DNA of 64,000 bases from Limnanthes douglasii subsp. nivea (taxonomy: Eukaryota > Streptophyta > Magnoliopsida > Brassicales > Limnanthaceae): positions 74,977,910 to 75,041,909 of the forward strand of contig JAUPFV010000001.1 of the NCBI GenBank assembly GCA_036936605.1, read 5' to 3'. The notes under the pieces were generated by a model that saw only the letters and a list, made by a program, of their open reading frames with translations, had not been told where the DNA came from and did no database searches. The translations under genes and the position numbers were made by a program. Shown here in pieces: positions 45,735 to 58,463 of the stretch. Positions within the stretch are counted from its first letter, which is position 1; every line of letters begins with the position of its first letter.

Positions 45735-47284
45735 AATTATTCTTCTATCTTTGTTTTGGATTTGTACTTGTTTTATCTTTATATAATCTTTATTGACGTC
45801 ATAGCTTCAAAAATACTATTTTAAAGGAGAGAAGAGTCAAGTAAGCTTCATGTTTACCAAAGAATTAGATAATAAAATAATTTCCAAAGAAATTGATAAA
45901 TCAAGCAACAGTAAGGGGTTGAATGTTTTATGCATAATTAAGAAATCGATACAATCAAAAGTGAAGCAGAGAATTGTTTAATGTTCGTATAAAGTAACAG
46001 GTACTCATTTTGTTTATCATTCATCCTCTAATCTTAAATACCTAGTATTAAAGTTTTTGATAAATTGAATAGCATCCTACAAATGACAATCCATGAAGGG
46101 AGATGAGTGATATTTAATGTACAAACCTGAAACAAAAAACTGTATAGCACACATAACATCACCTCATGCATACCAAGATCCAATTGTTCAATTATTGTAG
46201 GTCATCACTTGTATATCTCAAAAAGCATATATTTTATCAACACTCACACGTATCATAAAACTTATAGAGTTAGGACAACATAATTTTACATCTCTAACAC
46301 ACATAAAATAGTTATATAAACATTCATATTTAGCTTAATCATGAAATTACTTATATCTAAACAAACATATTAAAGGATGAATCATCTGTTGCAATATGAA
46401 TTGGCTTGGATAGTTCGATAAAAAATGAAAACATAATACAAAAAATATTGAAAGTTCATCGGTGGTGCCACGGTAAGTAAGTGGATTCACCGTGGCACCC
46501 AAACATTTTGTATATAAATCGAACTTGATAAATTTATGGGTTCTTTTTATAATAGTGAAATGGTTATAAACATTTCAAGATAAGTCAAACATTTATTTTT
46601 GTTATTGACCGTAAGGAAACAATTATTAACTAACTTCAATGTTAATCTCTAACTTCTGGTCAAGTTTAGTTTAGTAGCAATGATCCTCTTCTTACCCTTA
46701 GCAAATGGACAAGTTATATTGTTATTCAATAGGTATATTGAACGTTCTAATACCAAATATCATTTTTACCCCACTTGTGAAAATGGTATTCTAACCTCAC
46801 ATATTCTTCATTTAATTTACGCGTAGCTATACTAATTATTTTATGTGTCTGTTACATAAATTCTACCCGACGTATCCTTAATTTCAAACATCATATTAGG
46901 ATCATTTTTCTTCGTTAAATCTAACTCACAATTATTATACATTTCTTATACTAAATACTTATACCAAATGTTCATTTGGCCCTTGAGTGGGTTGTTAATA
47001 TTTTCATACATTTAATGTACATAATCATAAGGATGTACGTCACTATATGATTCCCGGTATGGAAGAAAAGTTTACATAAACATTTATCCCATCCCGCGCG
47101 CTTATACTACTGGGTGTATTTTTCATCATTGTCTCAAACTAAATTTATTTCGCTATATATTGAGACTTTTATATTAATATTAAACTTGATAATAATTATA
47201 ACTACAATAAATAGTATGACAATATTGAATTTTATTTGTATGAAATGTATAATCATTATATTACAGATACGAGGAAAATAAATG
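45735..47284. other. AT-rich intergenic with one strong hairpin
   Basis: No gene is supported. An 11-bp perfect inverted repeat (GGTGCCACGGT, 46464-46474, and its complement at 46489-46499) encloses a 14-base loop. AAGTTC/GAACTT arms at 46452-46457 and 46521-46526 extend the symmetry. Otherwise nothing stands out. Confidence 0.6.
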
Positions 47285-47725
47285 CAGTTCATCAACGAGT
47301 TTAGTTGGTAGTAGTAGTGGAGGAAGCAGAACAGGGGTTTGTCATAACTACGTGAGAAATGTTACGAAAAGTAAAATGACGATGTCATCAACTACTCCAG
47401 ATGTTAATGAACTGACCCAATATTTGAAAACTTCATTCGATTTGATTATGTATACTAATAATAACTCGATCGATCAATGTGTTGGAATCCAAGAAACCAA
47501 TTTTTCATAATTTTTCTAGGTTAGTTAATCAGGCTCTTTTTACACATATGTTTACAGTGGCAAGTGAATTTTCATTTAGTATGACCAATCTACAATACAC
47601 AACTAGATGATCAAGACTGACTAGCCAAGCAATTAAAATATGTATTGTAATCAATGGCTGAACCGCGGCGGAACATAGGATTCAAGGCAAGGAATATGAA
47701 ATGACAAAAAAATATGTTTGATAGA
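47285..47725 (+). pseudogene. hAT transposase C-terminal relic
   Basis: Plus-strand translation from 47554 gives T-V-A-S-E-x-S-F-S, then R-x-R-L-T and I-V-I-N-G, followed by a short tail. This is the order of the hAT-family dimerisation domain (usual motif TVASE-x-AFS...R-x-RL). Upstream (47285-47510) is a Ser/Gly-rich piece and a weak L-T-Q-Y-L segment, as in plant hAT proteins. Stops and a missing piece make it non-functional. No terminal repeats were identified. Confidence 0.55.
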
Positions 47726-48327
47726 CTAAGTAATATTGAACAAGATCTTACAGATGAAGCAAGATGTTAAACATATATTAATTGTTCAACCTTTAATCTC
47801 ATATTCATATTATAACAACATTTATTTATATAATTACACTATGATTAAAATATATTATTAACCAAACCAGCACTTATCATGATTTTTCTATCACTTATAA
47901 TAATCAAAGTATAACAACACTTGTAGTATTTATAATCAACTAAACTTATATTATTTATACTAATCACACTATAAAAAGTTATATTATAACCAAACTATAA
48001 AAATTATTTTATCACTTATAATAACCAAACTACAATGTTTGAGATACTTATAATCTATATAATCATATTATAACAATTTTTTTATTAAACAATAACAATG
48101 CTCGTAATTATATGTTAAAAATAAAGGACAAGGCTATATTGGGATCCATTTTGGTTATAATGAGACTCCAAAATCACAATTTTTTTCTGTTTATATGAAT
48201 TGTCAATTTACCCTTCATATATAAAACCAAACTTGTAACCAAAAAACCAACTTTTTCTTCTTCTTCTTCTTCCCATAGCTTTTTCTCTCTAACTAAACAA
48301 AAATTATAAAAAAAACACCAAAAACCA

Positions 48328-50452
48328 TGGATTTGAGCGATTTAAATTAAGACTTCAGCTCAAATATCAATGATTTTGGGTCAGAGGAGAATGAGCCTTT
48401 GACGGACCGTCTCTAAACCCAAGAGGAGGTATTTTTTGTGTTTTTTGAACTTTGGTGCGATTATAGCACTCTCAATGATATGAAGTGGACGAACTGTGAA
48501 CACATACGTGTTTTTATTTGTCAAAATCGAGCGTAGGAAATGCTCGATTTTGATAAAATTGCGAACACACTATTAGCAACATTGTCAAAATTGGGTGTTC
48601 ACCCGGTTTTGACAAACCTGCGAACGCAGTATTCGCAATTTTGTCAAAATCGGGAGTATTGAACGCCCAATTTTGACAATGTTGCAAATACTGTGTTCGC
48701 AATTTTATCAAAATTGAGAGTTCCATCTGCGAGATATTCACCAGTTAGTTTTGTTTTTCTATGTATGCTTATTAGGTGGTGGGTTTAATTAAAATTAAAG
48801 ATGTTTTTTATATAATTTTCATAAACCATTTGTAGGGACCGGACCAACCGCCATGTTCGATGGCTGATTACACGAAAATATTTAGTACGAACACTTTGTA
48901 CACCAAACTCGGTTTGATTCTATAGGTCGAATCCGAAAGCATAAAACTAGGATTCATTGTGTTGCGTAGTAAAGACGACCATGGTAGAAAAAAGTATGAA
49001 AACTTCTATGATGTATTTTAGGTGCGAGAGGCACGACGTTTAGACACCTAACCCCAAACCGGGGTATGTTCATAAACGTCGAGAATGTACATCCAAAAAA
49101 TGCGGGTGTCCATTCTATTTAAGGGGAAAACCGGTCTTAGAGCTACCCAGTTAAGGGAAATTGATAGTGCTAAACGGGAAACACAACCACAAAACGTTTT
49201 ACACTTGGATGGTCAGTCACGAGCCGGTAGACTAAAAGTAGAAGAAAATCTGCTTGTTCGTAGTCAAACGGAATTTGGTTGTTGACCAAGAGAGATATAC
49301 TGGATTTTGAAGATTAAAGACCCATAAAAGGTATCTAGCATGCGCACGATATACAACATGCGACAAAAACATGATTTTGTTGATAAAACGGGCAAGACTC
49401 AAATACAATACTTGTTTTGTCAGTTAAAAGAACACGATTACGATGTTTGGGAGCGAACTTGCGAAGCAACAGATGAGATCCTCGAGTTGTTTTTTGCACA
49501 TCCTAAAAGTATCAATTTCATGCGCAGTTTTCCTCAAGTTCTTATAATGGATAACACGTATAAGACTACAAAGTATAAGATGCATTTTCTAGAAATAGTT
49601 GGCCAAACTTCGAAACAAAAGTTGTTTTGTGTGGGTTTTGTTTTTTAGCTCCGAGAAACAAGAGAACTATACTTGGGAATTGAGCATTCTAAAGAATTTT
49701 TTGACGAACAACATGTGTGCATTGCATAACATTATTGTCACCGACAGAGAGTTGGATTTAATGAACGTTATCGATGATATATTTTCGGATGCCACTCATA
49801 TGCTATGCACTTGGCATATTAGTAGGAACATTAACTTTTACGCTAAGAAATTTTTACAGAATTCGGTCATGGACGATGAGTTCGTCGAATATTATCAAAG
49901 GGTTGCCTATTCCGCCACGCTCGAAGTTATAACAAAAACCTTGCCGAGTTACACCACATGTATTCATATTGTCTAATGGTTGTCGAGTACGTGATGAAGC
50001 AATAGATAGTCGATTATAGACACAAATTTCTCAATATCCACACGAACAAATTTAAACATTTGGGCAATCAAACTAGCAATCGGTGAGTTATATTACCATC
50101 TGCATACATTAGTTTTAATATTAAGTGTTAGACTTCTAATTTATTTTATCTTACGTTATAGGGCGGAGAGTGCTCACTCGAGCCTCAAACAGGGAATCGG
50201 TAGTATTCTATGGACGTGTGAGAAATTTTGGAGATATGTTCATGCATTGTTTATCGCTCAACACTCTAACATTTTCAAATCCTTCGAGCATAGTAGGTAT
50301 CGTCCAAGAAACTCAACTATGGGGGTTAATAAATCTATCTATAAGGACATCAAAGGTGAACTTTCATGTACAACTATAGAATTAATAGAGATAAATCTTG
50401 CAACGGCCTTGAAAATATGGTTTACTCCCGAAATGTATGGTTGTGTTATTAG
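48328..50452 (+). pseudogene. MULE transposase, N-terminal and catalytic part
   Basis: The possible ATG at 48328 opens an acidic segment. At about 48930-49180 the FAR1/MULE-type zinc cluster is visible in pieces (C-E-R-H, K-K-C-G-C-P-F, H-N-H). The MULE transposase domain follows at 49340-49980, with Q-V-L-I-M-D-N-T-Y-K-T (first Asp), I-V-T-D-R-E-L (second Asp) and C-T-W-H-I. A frameshift near 49610 and stops break it. An intron at 50083-50161 (GTGAGT...TTATAG) is followed by A-E-S-A-H-S-S-L-K, a family hallmark. The frame runs into the element D insertion at 50453, within the SWIM finger. Confidence 0.75.
48514..48741. repeat. MULE subterminal repeats, left
   Basis: About three diverged units of roughly 60 bp are built from TGCGAACAC, TATTCGCAATTTTGTC and TTTTGACAA/TTGTCAAAA palindromic cores. 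The same motifs recur at 62680-62840 near the other end. The 75-codon frame read through it is a repeat artefact. Confidence 0.7.
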
Positions 50453-50828
50453 TGGTTTGGTTTATTTTAGGCTGGGGTAATTTGTAAAATTTTTTGTGAA
50501 ATATTTTGAGTGTTAAATGTTTAGTGTATAAAGTAGTGAGAGAATTGAGTAGCCTGGTTGTATTAAATGTTCATTACCCTAATTAATGAGAGTGGTTGGT
50601 GTATTTATACTCTTAATTAAGGACACATGGGCTTACAGGCCCAGTTATGAAACCGGGTCAAGTTTAAGGATCCATTAGTCTTTTAAGTTGATTAGCAAAT
50701 AGCTTAGTCAAAAGGTATTAAGTGTTTTTACTTTTGTCCTGTTCAGATAATTTAGTGACATGTCATTGTCCGAATTACCCCTGTCCGGATTATGCAGTGG
50801 GTTGTGTTTATATATTCCAAACTCATCA
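50453..50828 (-). repeat. element D 3' LTR
   Basis: Read on the minus strand it begins TGATGAGTTTGG and ends AAACCAAACCA, 376 bp. The PPT-like AAAAAATGGGCTAC (minus strand, 50829-50842) abuts it, and ATTAG lies outside. Confidence 0.92.
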
Positions 50829-51140
50829 GTAGCCCATTTTTTAGGCCTTGCCAAATATCTTTGGTAGGACTAAAAAATACACTAAGCCAGTAATGACTTT
50901 GTCCGATCTGCATGTGCGGTCCGTACTAGGAAGTTTGTTTTCATCATTAACTCAGTTCGAAGTCTGTGGGACACGTATCAATATCTGGTTCGACCTACAA
51001 GCCGTTATTCTTCCTAGATTGGCGCACCCACTAAGTCTAGAAAGTTACCTAGGCATTTACTCCTTCATACGTTTGCGCAGCCTTTAATCATTGCAAAACC
51101 CTCTTCAACTTCCCCTAGGTAACTGTTACTTTTTTACCAT

Positions 51141-51149
51141 TATATAAAT
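51141..51149 (+). promoter_or_regulatory. TATA box of element D antisense gene
   Basis: TATATAAAT lies about 135 bp before the open frame starting at 51283, in the internal region rather than the LTR. Element A has a TATA box at the same relative place. Confidence 0.55.
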
Positions 51150-51282
51150 TCTCTTTCACTATTTCATTGTCTTCATCACTCAAATCTTTTCTAGAGAGAT
51201 TTTCACTCATACCTTCAACTTGTTCTTGAGAGGTTTTATGTTCAAAGCTTGAAACGCATTTGTTAAAGGTGGTTGGTTAAAC

Positions 51283-54124
51283 TTGTCAGAGTTAGAAAGA
51301 GAGAAAAAAGTAGAAAGAAAGAATCGCAGTGTTGCCGGTCTCTCAGTTTCTCCAAGTGAGAAATCTAGTGAACCAACTCAAGAAGCTGATCAAGGATCAT
51401 CCTCTTCGAGAAACCCCTGGCCCAGACAATTATTCAAACCCAGCCTTTCATCTCTTCCCTCAGGCTCTTCTATTCAAGAGTCTCAACCCTCTGTTGTGAA
51501 AGAAAAAGTTGTTTCAAGTATCAGAAAACCTTCCCCCTTCATAGCCATGGATTTTGATGCTGAGAAGTCTCCGGAGAAGTCAACCTCTTGCCGGATGACC
51601 CATCTAACTAAAGCCCAAACTACTGCTTCACTGCCAAATCCCTCCGGATCGGAGGCATCTAAAGCAACCTCAAGAGACAAGCCCTCCGGATCGGAGGCAT
51701 CTAAAGTAGCCCCAAGGGCCAAGCCCTCCAGATACCTACCTCAACCGGACACCAGGCCTTTAGAGGCAACAGGTGCTCAACCATCCGAACAACCTTCGGT
51801 GCCAGAAACTAATTCCTATCCATCCAAGGCAACTGATAAACTTTCCACACTGATAGAAGAAGTAATGGAAGATAGTATTGACGAGGCTCCCTTTGAAACT
51901 GAGGCATCAGGTCAAATGGGGGATGTTGCTTCCGATAAGAAGGGAAAAAGCAAATTCAAGGTTTGTTTAACGCATCCCGAGCTTCCGGGGTGTCTAGATG
52001 GCAAAGTAGGCCCTTGCTTCAAAAATTTTAGTGTCAAATACTTGTTGGCTCTACAAAATATAAACTGCATCTACACCCACACTGCTGAGTTGTGCCGGAT
52101 CCGGACAAAATGGGGGATTCCAGAATCAGTGAAGGTAATGATACATATCACTCCGGAGACTCCTATGGACTGCAAGCTCAACGAAGTGGTGATTTTCACC
52201 GAAGTTCTAAACTGGGGACTTCGGTTTCCATTAGACCCAGAAATCATCAGGTACTTCCACCTAGTTAAACTCTGCCCAAGCCAGCTAAGCTCAAATGCCT
52301 GGTATTCTCTCTTTGCTTTCATAATGGCATCAAGGTTGTCAAAAATCCCACTCCCAATGGAGTAGTTTGTTGTTGTGGCAAGCTTATGCAAGAATAATCA
52401 GATTTCATTCTACCATCACAATATGGGGAACAAGTTCAAAGTGGTAGATGACTTGCTGGAGTCCGAGAAAAACTGGAGGACACAGTTTCTCTTTGTCTGT
52501 GGGACATGGTAGAACGGTAAGAAGATAAAGGCCAACACCAATCCCATCATGCTGACTAGCAAGTGGAAAAGTACCGGTGAGTTTCTTTCTTATCTTTGTC
52601 TCTCATACTTTTCTTTTTAAATCATAAGTGTTCCCCTTCTCATTAATTTTCACTTATTTTTTAGTGATACCGAAGGAGTTTACCGGACACCTAGAGAAGG
52701 GTCAAAATACTTGTGCAAAGCTTAATGCATGGGATACGGAGCATTGGGGGAATGCCTTCCACAGCTGCTTTACATCGAGCAATTTTGTGAGATCTCATCT
52801 GTGGAACATCACAAATCGGAGGGACCTCTTATGGGAAGAGCTAACTATACCGCCTCCTCTTGGTGTAATTCTCAAATGAACAGAGGCCAAGGATGGTAAA
52901 TTGGTCTTACCTTCCAGAGCAAAATCTCCCAGCATGATGAAGAATAAAAAGAAGAATGCTGCAACAGAGTTGACTCAAACAGCCACAGAGGGGACTGGTT
53001 CGGGGAACCAAAGGGGAATCACCGATGCTCTGCTCAAAATGGTAGAGGCTGAAACAATAAGGGAGGCAAGAGAGTCTCAACCCAACAAAGCCTCCCAAGA
53101 AAAACTAGAACAGAAGGGCCAGCTGTGACGAGAAGGCTGCCAAAAAGACGAATGTCACCTTAGGAGAAGAAATAATTTTTTGCCCTTCGGAGACTCTACC
53201 TCCACCAGCCCCTGTTGATCCTATTTTACAAGAGAAAATCCCAACATGTCTGCAGTCCGAAGAGGTTGTTGGGGGAGGGAGTGAAGAAGTGGAAATTAGT
53301 GCCCTTCAAGACATTGATTTATACTTTAATGATTCTGAGAAGGATGATTTCGCAAGTCCTTACCGTCCCTCCAGCTCTGCTAACATGGTGACCTTCAATG
53401 GTAAGTCTTTCTCCGTCTCCAGATAGCAAGATGTTCTGAGCCATTCCCTTTTTGGTTACATCCAGCCAGTACTTGACTTGGAGAGACAAGTGAAAAGCCA
53501 TACCACTCTCATCAATTCCCTCACCACTGACAAGGAATCTCTATCAACCAACATTCTCAATGCCAATCAGAGTATAGAAGAACTGAAGAAGGAATCTCTA
53601 TCAACCAAGTTGACCACTTGGAGACTGCTAGAACTGAGCTCCAAACTAAGTACTCTGGCCTAGAAAAGGATCTCACAATATTAAAGGAGGACCTAGAGAC
53701 CAAAGATGGTGTCATCCAAACCCTATCCGATGAGAATACGTTATTAATAGGTACTGTGTCGAAGATGGTCAAGGAGAAAGAAGATTTGGTGAAGCAGCAG
53801 GAAAAAGCTATTCAGGCACGTATTGATAAATATACCAATGAATTGATATATTCCCTAGAGAAAAGATATGATGAAGTCAGGTCTGACATGGTGTTGCTCT
53901 TCTATGATAATTTTCCGAAGAGGACCCTCGGTCCTTTATGGAAATATGTAGAATATGACGACATCCCATTTCACACTCTAGAAGATTGTGATAAGTGCAA
54001 CTAATCCAGTGGAATTGATTCCACTACTGATGATGAAGAGGTAACTGGTGAGAGTTCAAGTGCTGAACTCAGAAGTCCCAAGAAAGGTGGTGGTGAAGGA
54101 AAATCTGAAGTGAACAAGCCCTAA
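51283..54124 (+). pseudogene. element D antisense extra gene
   Basis: The frame opens at 51283 without an in-frame ATG until 51547, so the start codon may be lost. The N-terminal 230 residues are Ser/Pro-rich, with a duplicated P-S-G-S-E-A-S-K unit at about 51640-51700. The PF04195-like domain (52030-52470) has G-L-R-F-P-L-D-P-E-I, C-P-S-Q-L-S-S-N-A-W and P-L-P-M-E. Nonsense codons sit at 52363 and about 52510. The intron is 52577-52664 (GTGAGT...TTTTAG, 88 bp, phase 1). Exon 2 has I-P-K-E-F, R-S-H-L-W-N-I, a coiled coil at 53470-53870, S-D-M-V-L-L-F-Y-D-N-F-P-K-R-T-L-G and an acidic tail ending at TAA 54122-54124. Further stops occur (52876 and others). Confidence 0.8.
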
Positions 54125-54177
54125 GGTTTAATCATATTTTTGTTTTTCCTATTTCATATTTGTTGAATAGTTAAAGT

Positions 54178-54267
54178 CCTTGGAGGGCCAAGGCACATTT
54201 TGTAATGTTATTCGGTTAGAGTCCAAATAAGTCTTTTAAAATACTTAAATTCCTTAGATGGCCAAGG
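54178..54267 (+). other. element D paired hairpins
   Basis: CCTTGGAGGGCCAAGG (54178-54193) and CCTTAGATGGCCAAGG (54252-54267) each carry a 6-bp stem, the second with one mismatch. Both are followed by CA and lie directly after the antisense stop, as in element C. Confidence 0.75.
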
Positions 54268-54685
54268 CATATTTTGTTTTGTTGTTCGGTTTTAATCCGA
54301 ACAAATTTAATTCATCAAACCTTTTTTTATTTAATATTTTCTTTCCTTTAAATTTTTCATAGCTAATGTTTAAGTATCCCTTAGTATTTCAGAAGTATTA
54401 TAGTGAGAGTGTTTAATTTCTCCGATGACATGTATTTAATAGTCATCACCTAACCAAGTTTATCCGATCTACTTAGAGATTTAACGTGTTGAACCAGTGA
54501 TTTGTACTTGAATTGAATTGTAGTAAAACCACACCGGATGTTTTAAGAAGGCATCACATTTTATTGAATGAAAAAACCGGACACCTCATTAAAACCTCCC
54601 CGCGCCACCAGGGCACTAAGAGTATGCCCCCTAATATTTACATTGATAACTAACAAGTAAATATTTACACAAATTTTATTCTAAA

Positions 54686-55223
54686 TGTTAGGAATATGGG
54701 GTCCGGTCCGCATATTCCTCCTCCGTATATAAGTAAGAACACAACTGATCTCAACACTAGTATGATATTGTCCGCTTTGGCACCCGAAGGCCCTCACGGC
54801 TTTGCATTTGGTCCACTACCAAAAGGCCTCATACTAGTTGAGGTATGTTCTTACTTATATACCATTGATCCTTCCCATGTTTAACCGATGTGGGATGTGG
54901 GACTTTGGTCGCCATTCTAACAAATCCTCCTCTCGAACAAAGTACCACTTTAGCCTCCTCTCAATTGACTTTCATCCGCCCACTCTAATCAGGTTGGAAG
55001 ACTACCTGACCATAGAGGCACTACGGATGTTACTGCTCACCTCCTATTAGACCACTTTGTCTTGTTCCTTAGCGCCACTCCTCACTCCAATCAAGTACCA
55101 CCGCTTGATGAGCCACGTGCACTCTAAACTAGGATCTCTAGAGCAGATCACATTAAGCATGGCGTATAACTTCTTCATGTTCGACCTCCTGAGAATTTTA
55201 CCACCATCGCGTTCCGTCTGGGC
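54686..55223 (-). mobile_element. 538-bp LTR-retroelement fragment inside element D
   Basis: It interrupts the last codons of element D pol. Flanks are CTAAA (54681-54685) and CTGAA (55224-55228), a likely TSD with one change. Its left part, 54686-54922, behaves as a 3' LTR on the minus strand: TGTTAGAATGG...TCCTAACA, with a CCCACATCGG motif and a GGTATATAAG TATA box. It is preceded by a purine-rich GAGAGGAGGATT. The rest (54923-55223) is internal sequence without a coding domain. A 5' LTR is missing. TRIM-type by size and content. Confidence 0.65.
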
Positions 55224-55228
55224 CTGAA

Positions 55229-58200
55229 TATAACCTGAGATGTTCAATATTCCATGGGTGCTTCAAAATCCTTCTTTATTTGTCCTGAAGCCTATACGTC
55301 CCATGTTTAAGTTTTTCGGAGACCTCATAGGGGCTTTCCGAATTCGGAGCCAGCTTACCGAACTACTTCTCCTTGGTGTGTAAGAAACCGTTTCTCAAAA
55401 CTTTATCATTTATTTGGGAAATCTCTTCTCTTGACCTTGGAAGCATATCTACTCATTATCAAGCCCGTGTAGTGGGTTGTTCTTAAGTGAGCTTTAACCC
55501 TTCTTTCGTCTATTAAGTCCAAGTGATTCATAATTGCTATCTCATTAGCTTGTTCGGAATAGTTATAGACCCATTATGATGGCAGGCTAGCTTCTATGGG
55601 GGTAATGGCATCCATCTCATACACCAAAGCAAAAGGAGATTCTTGTGTAGCAACCTGAGGAGTCGTTCCGTATGCCCACAACACTTCTAATAAATAGCTT
55701 GGCCACTTCCCTACAGCTCCTTCTAGATTCTTTTTTAATCCGGACAAAATGGTTTTGTTGGCAACTTCAACCTGGCCGTTTTCTTGTGGATGGAAAGGAG
55801 AAGAAAAATAGTGTTGAATGCCTCTAGAAGCACAATAATACTCCATATCCTTGTTATCAAACTATGGCCCATTATATGTGGTAATCTTTTGAGGAATCCC
55901 AACAACATATATTAGATAAGATAAATTTAATGACAGACTTCAAAGTGGTTCCTGCCAAAGGAGCTGCCTCTATCCACTTGGAGAAGTAATCAATAGCAAC
56001 TATAATAGTTCTGCACCCTCCGGACACCATCGGCATAGGCCCAACTAAATCCAATCCCCAACGAGCAAAAGGAATTGGCTCAGAAATTGACTTCATAGGT
56101 ATTGCTGGCACATGAATTTCGTTGTCATACCTTTGACATGGATCACGCTTCTTTACCATTTCTTTCGCATCTGCCATTATGGATGGCCAATAGTACCCAG
56201 CCAACAATACCCTTTGGGTTAGTGCCCTATAGCCACAATGTGTTGATCCTTCTCCATCGTAGTGTTCGGATAAAACGACTTGATATTCTTCAATCTCCAA
56301 ACAACGCAGGAGAGGTCTACTGAAATAGTTTTTATAGAGAACTTCCCTTATGATAAAAAAAACGCGAGCCGTGTGTTTTATTTTTCTTGCCATAGCTTTA
56401 TTCGGAGGCAAAGCCCCATCAGAAATATATTGAATAAGGGAAAATCTCCAATATTTAGGTTGAACTACTTATATACTCAAGCTTTCCTCCTTTCATTGTT
56501 TTGATTTGATTGTATGGATGGGCATTCTAGTATATGAATCTAAGGGTATGACTCAGAATATGTTATAGTTGCCAAGGAATCTACCAGTGTATTTTCTAAC
56601 CTAGGAATATGCTCATAACAAACACTTTTGAAGTTGGCTGCCACCTTTTTCAGGATGAGTAAGTATTTGATCAGCTGCTCCTTCTTGGCCTCAGACTGAC
56701 CTTGAATATGATGGATAAGAAGTTGGGAATCACTCATCAACCTAACTATTTTAGCCCCACATAGGAAAGCCAATTGAGACCAGCTATACCCGGTTCATAT
56801 TCGGACTTAGAGGCCCTGAATCCAAAGCATATAGCGTGGTACATTTTATCACCATACGTAGAGGTTAGGAAAATTCCAGCTCCACAACTCATTGTGCTTG
56901 ATCCACCATCAGTCCGGACTATCCACTCTTTCTTGGCTTTTCTTTTTTAAGTTTGTTTAGAGCTCATGTCCGAATGGAATTCTACCAGGAAATCAGCAAC
57001 CGATTGAGCTTTGATAGTAGTTCGTGGGGAAAAATCAATGTCATAATCACCCAACTCTACTGGACACTTGGTCATCCTGCTTGAAATGTCTACCTTCTGA
57101 AGAACATTTTTCAATGGGAAAGACGTCCGGACAATGATCGAATGAGACTGAAAATACAACCTCATTTTTCTTGCTGCAATTACTAAGGCTAGTGTCAAGT
57201 TTTCAAGCTTCAAGTACCTTTTCTCAGCATATATCAGAATTTTGCTGATGTAGTACACCGGGCGTGGGTAGTTGTCCACTTCCCTCACTAATACTGCGCT
57301 TATAGCATATTCTGACACAGCCAAGTATACGTAGAGTTTTTCTCCTTGAATGGGTTTAAAAAAAGTTTTTGGTGAAGATAAGTGTTTCTTTATTTCAACA
57401 AAAGCTTGGCTGCACTGTGGAGACCAATTAAAATCTTTAGCATTTTTCAAGGTTTGGAAAAATGGAGCACACTTATCTGAAGACCTTGAAATAAAATGAT
57501 TCAAGGCTGCCAACCTTATAGTGAGTCTCTGTAACTCTTTAATATTCCGAGGAGGATCCATTTATAGTAGAGTATTAAGCTTATCAGGATCGGGTTGTAT
57601 CCCTTTCTCACTTATCACATACCCCAAAAAGTTTCAGGATCGAACTCCAAAGACACATTTTTTTAGATTTAGTTTCAAATTCAGAACTGCCAAATTACCA
57701 AATATCTTTTGAAGGTCAATTATGTGCAAATCCTCCTCCAAGATTTTAACCATGATGGCATCTATCTATACCTCCATATTTCTGCCAATCTTACTAGCGA
57801 ATGTTTTGTTCACCAACCTCTGATAAGTTGTCCCATCATTTTTTAACCCAAAAAGACATCACTTTGTAACAATGGACAACTCTATCTGTGATAAAGGTAG
57901 TATAATCTTGGTCCTTCGGATCCATCTGTATCTGGTTGTACCCAGAGAAAGCATCCATGAAGGACAACAACTTGTTTCTAGACGTTGAGTCTACCAACTG
58001 ATCTATCCGTGGGACTGGATAAAGATCTTTTGGGCAAGCCCTGTTGAGGTCAGTAAAATCAATATACATATGTCATTTCCCGTTATTTTTCTTGACCAAC
58101 ACCGGATTGGCAGTCCATAAAGGATACTGGGATTCCATTATGTTCCCCATCTTGGTAAGTCGATCCACTTTTTGGACTATTACATCAGCTTTCTCCTTAG

Positions 58201-58457
58201 AGAAGGCTCTCTTTTTCTGCACAACAGGTGCAACATCATTCCAGATTGATAGTTTGTGTGAGATAAAGCTTGCAGGTACTCCGGTTACATCACCATTTCA
58301 CCAAGCGAAGACATGTTGGAGCCATCTTGGAGCCAACCTTGATACTTATACCCTCTGCCATGGAGTGGATTTCAATCTCTTCCACTGGTATTATAACACT
58401 ATGGGCCTCTCTGGGGTCATCAATCTCACCCTCTCCCTCAGAAGGCCCCAGTAACTG
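55229..58457 (-). pseudogene. element D pol
   Basis: Minus-strand pieces are in Tat order. RT is at 58300-57770; at the catalytic loop the Y-I-D-D of element C is replaced by a stop, then I-D-A (about 57765). RNase H is at 57561-56950. The second RNase H is near 56860-56540, with S-D-S-Q-L-L. The integrase lies at 56411-55574, with H-C-G-Y and Q-V-E-V-A-N, followed by the C-terminal domain. The 3' end is split by the 538-bp insert. Several frameshifts and stops are present, so the gene is inactive. Confidence 0.85.
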
Positions 58458-58463
58458 CTACTA
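58452..58463 (-). other. element D leaky-stop signal (double stop)
   Basis: Read on the minus strand this is TAG TAG CAG TTA. The second stop is followed by an exact CAR-YYA context. The first TAG may be a later mutation or a true tandem stop. Confidence 0.5.

Noticed and set aside
48514..48741. 75-codon minus ORF
   Set aside because: Translation of the MULE subterminal repeat units, not a gene.
54686..54922. Cassandra-type TRIM LTR with 5S RNA promoter
   Set aside because: The size and CCCACATCGG motif fit a TRIM, but no 5S rRNA internal-promoter sequence is visible.
55047..55247. 66-codon minus ORF
   Set aside because: Spans the junction between the inserted retroelement fragment and element D pol; chance frame.
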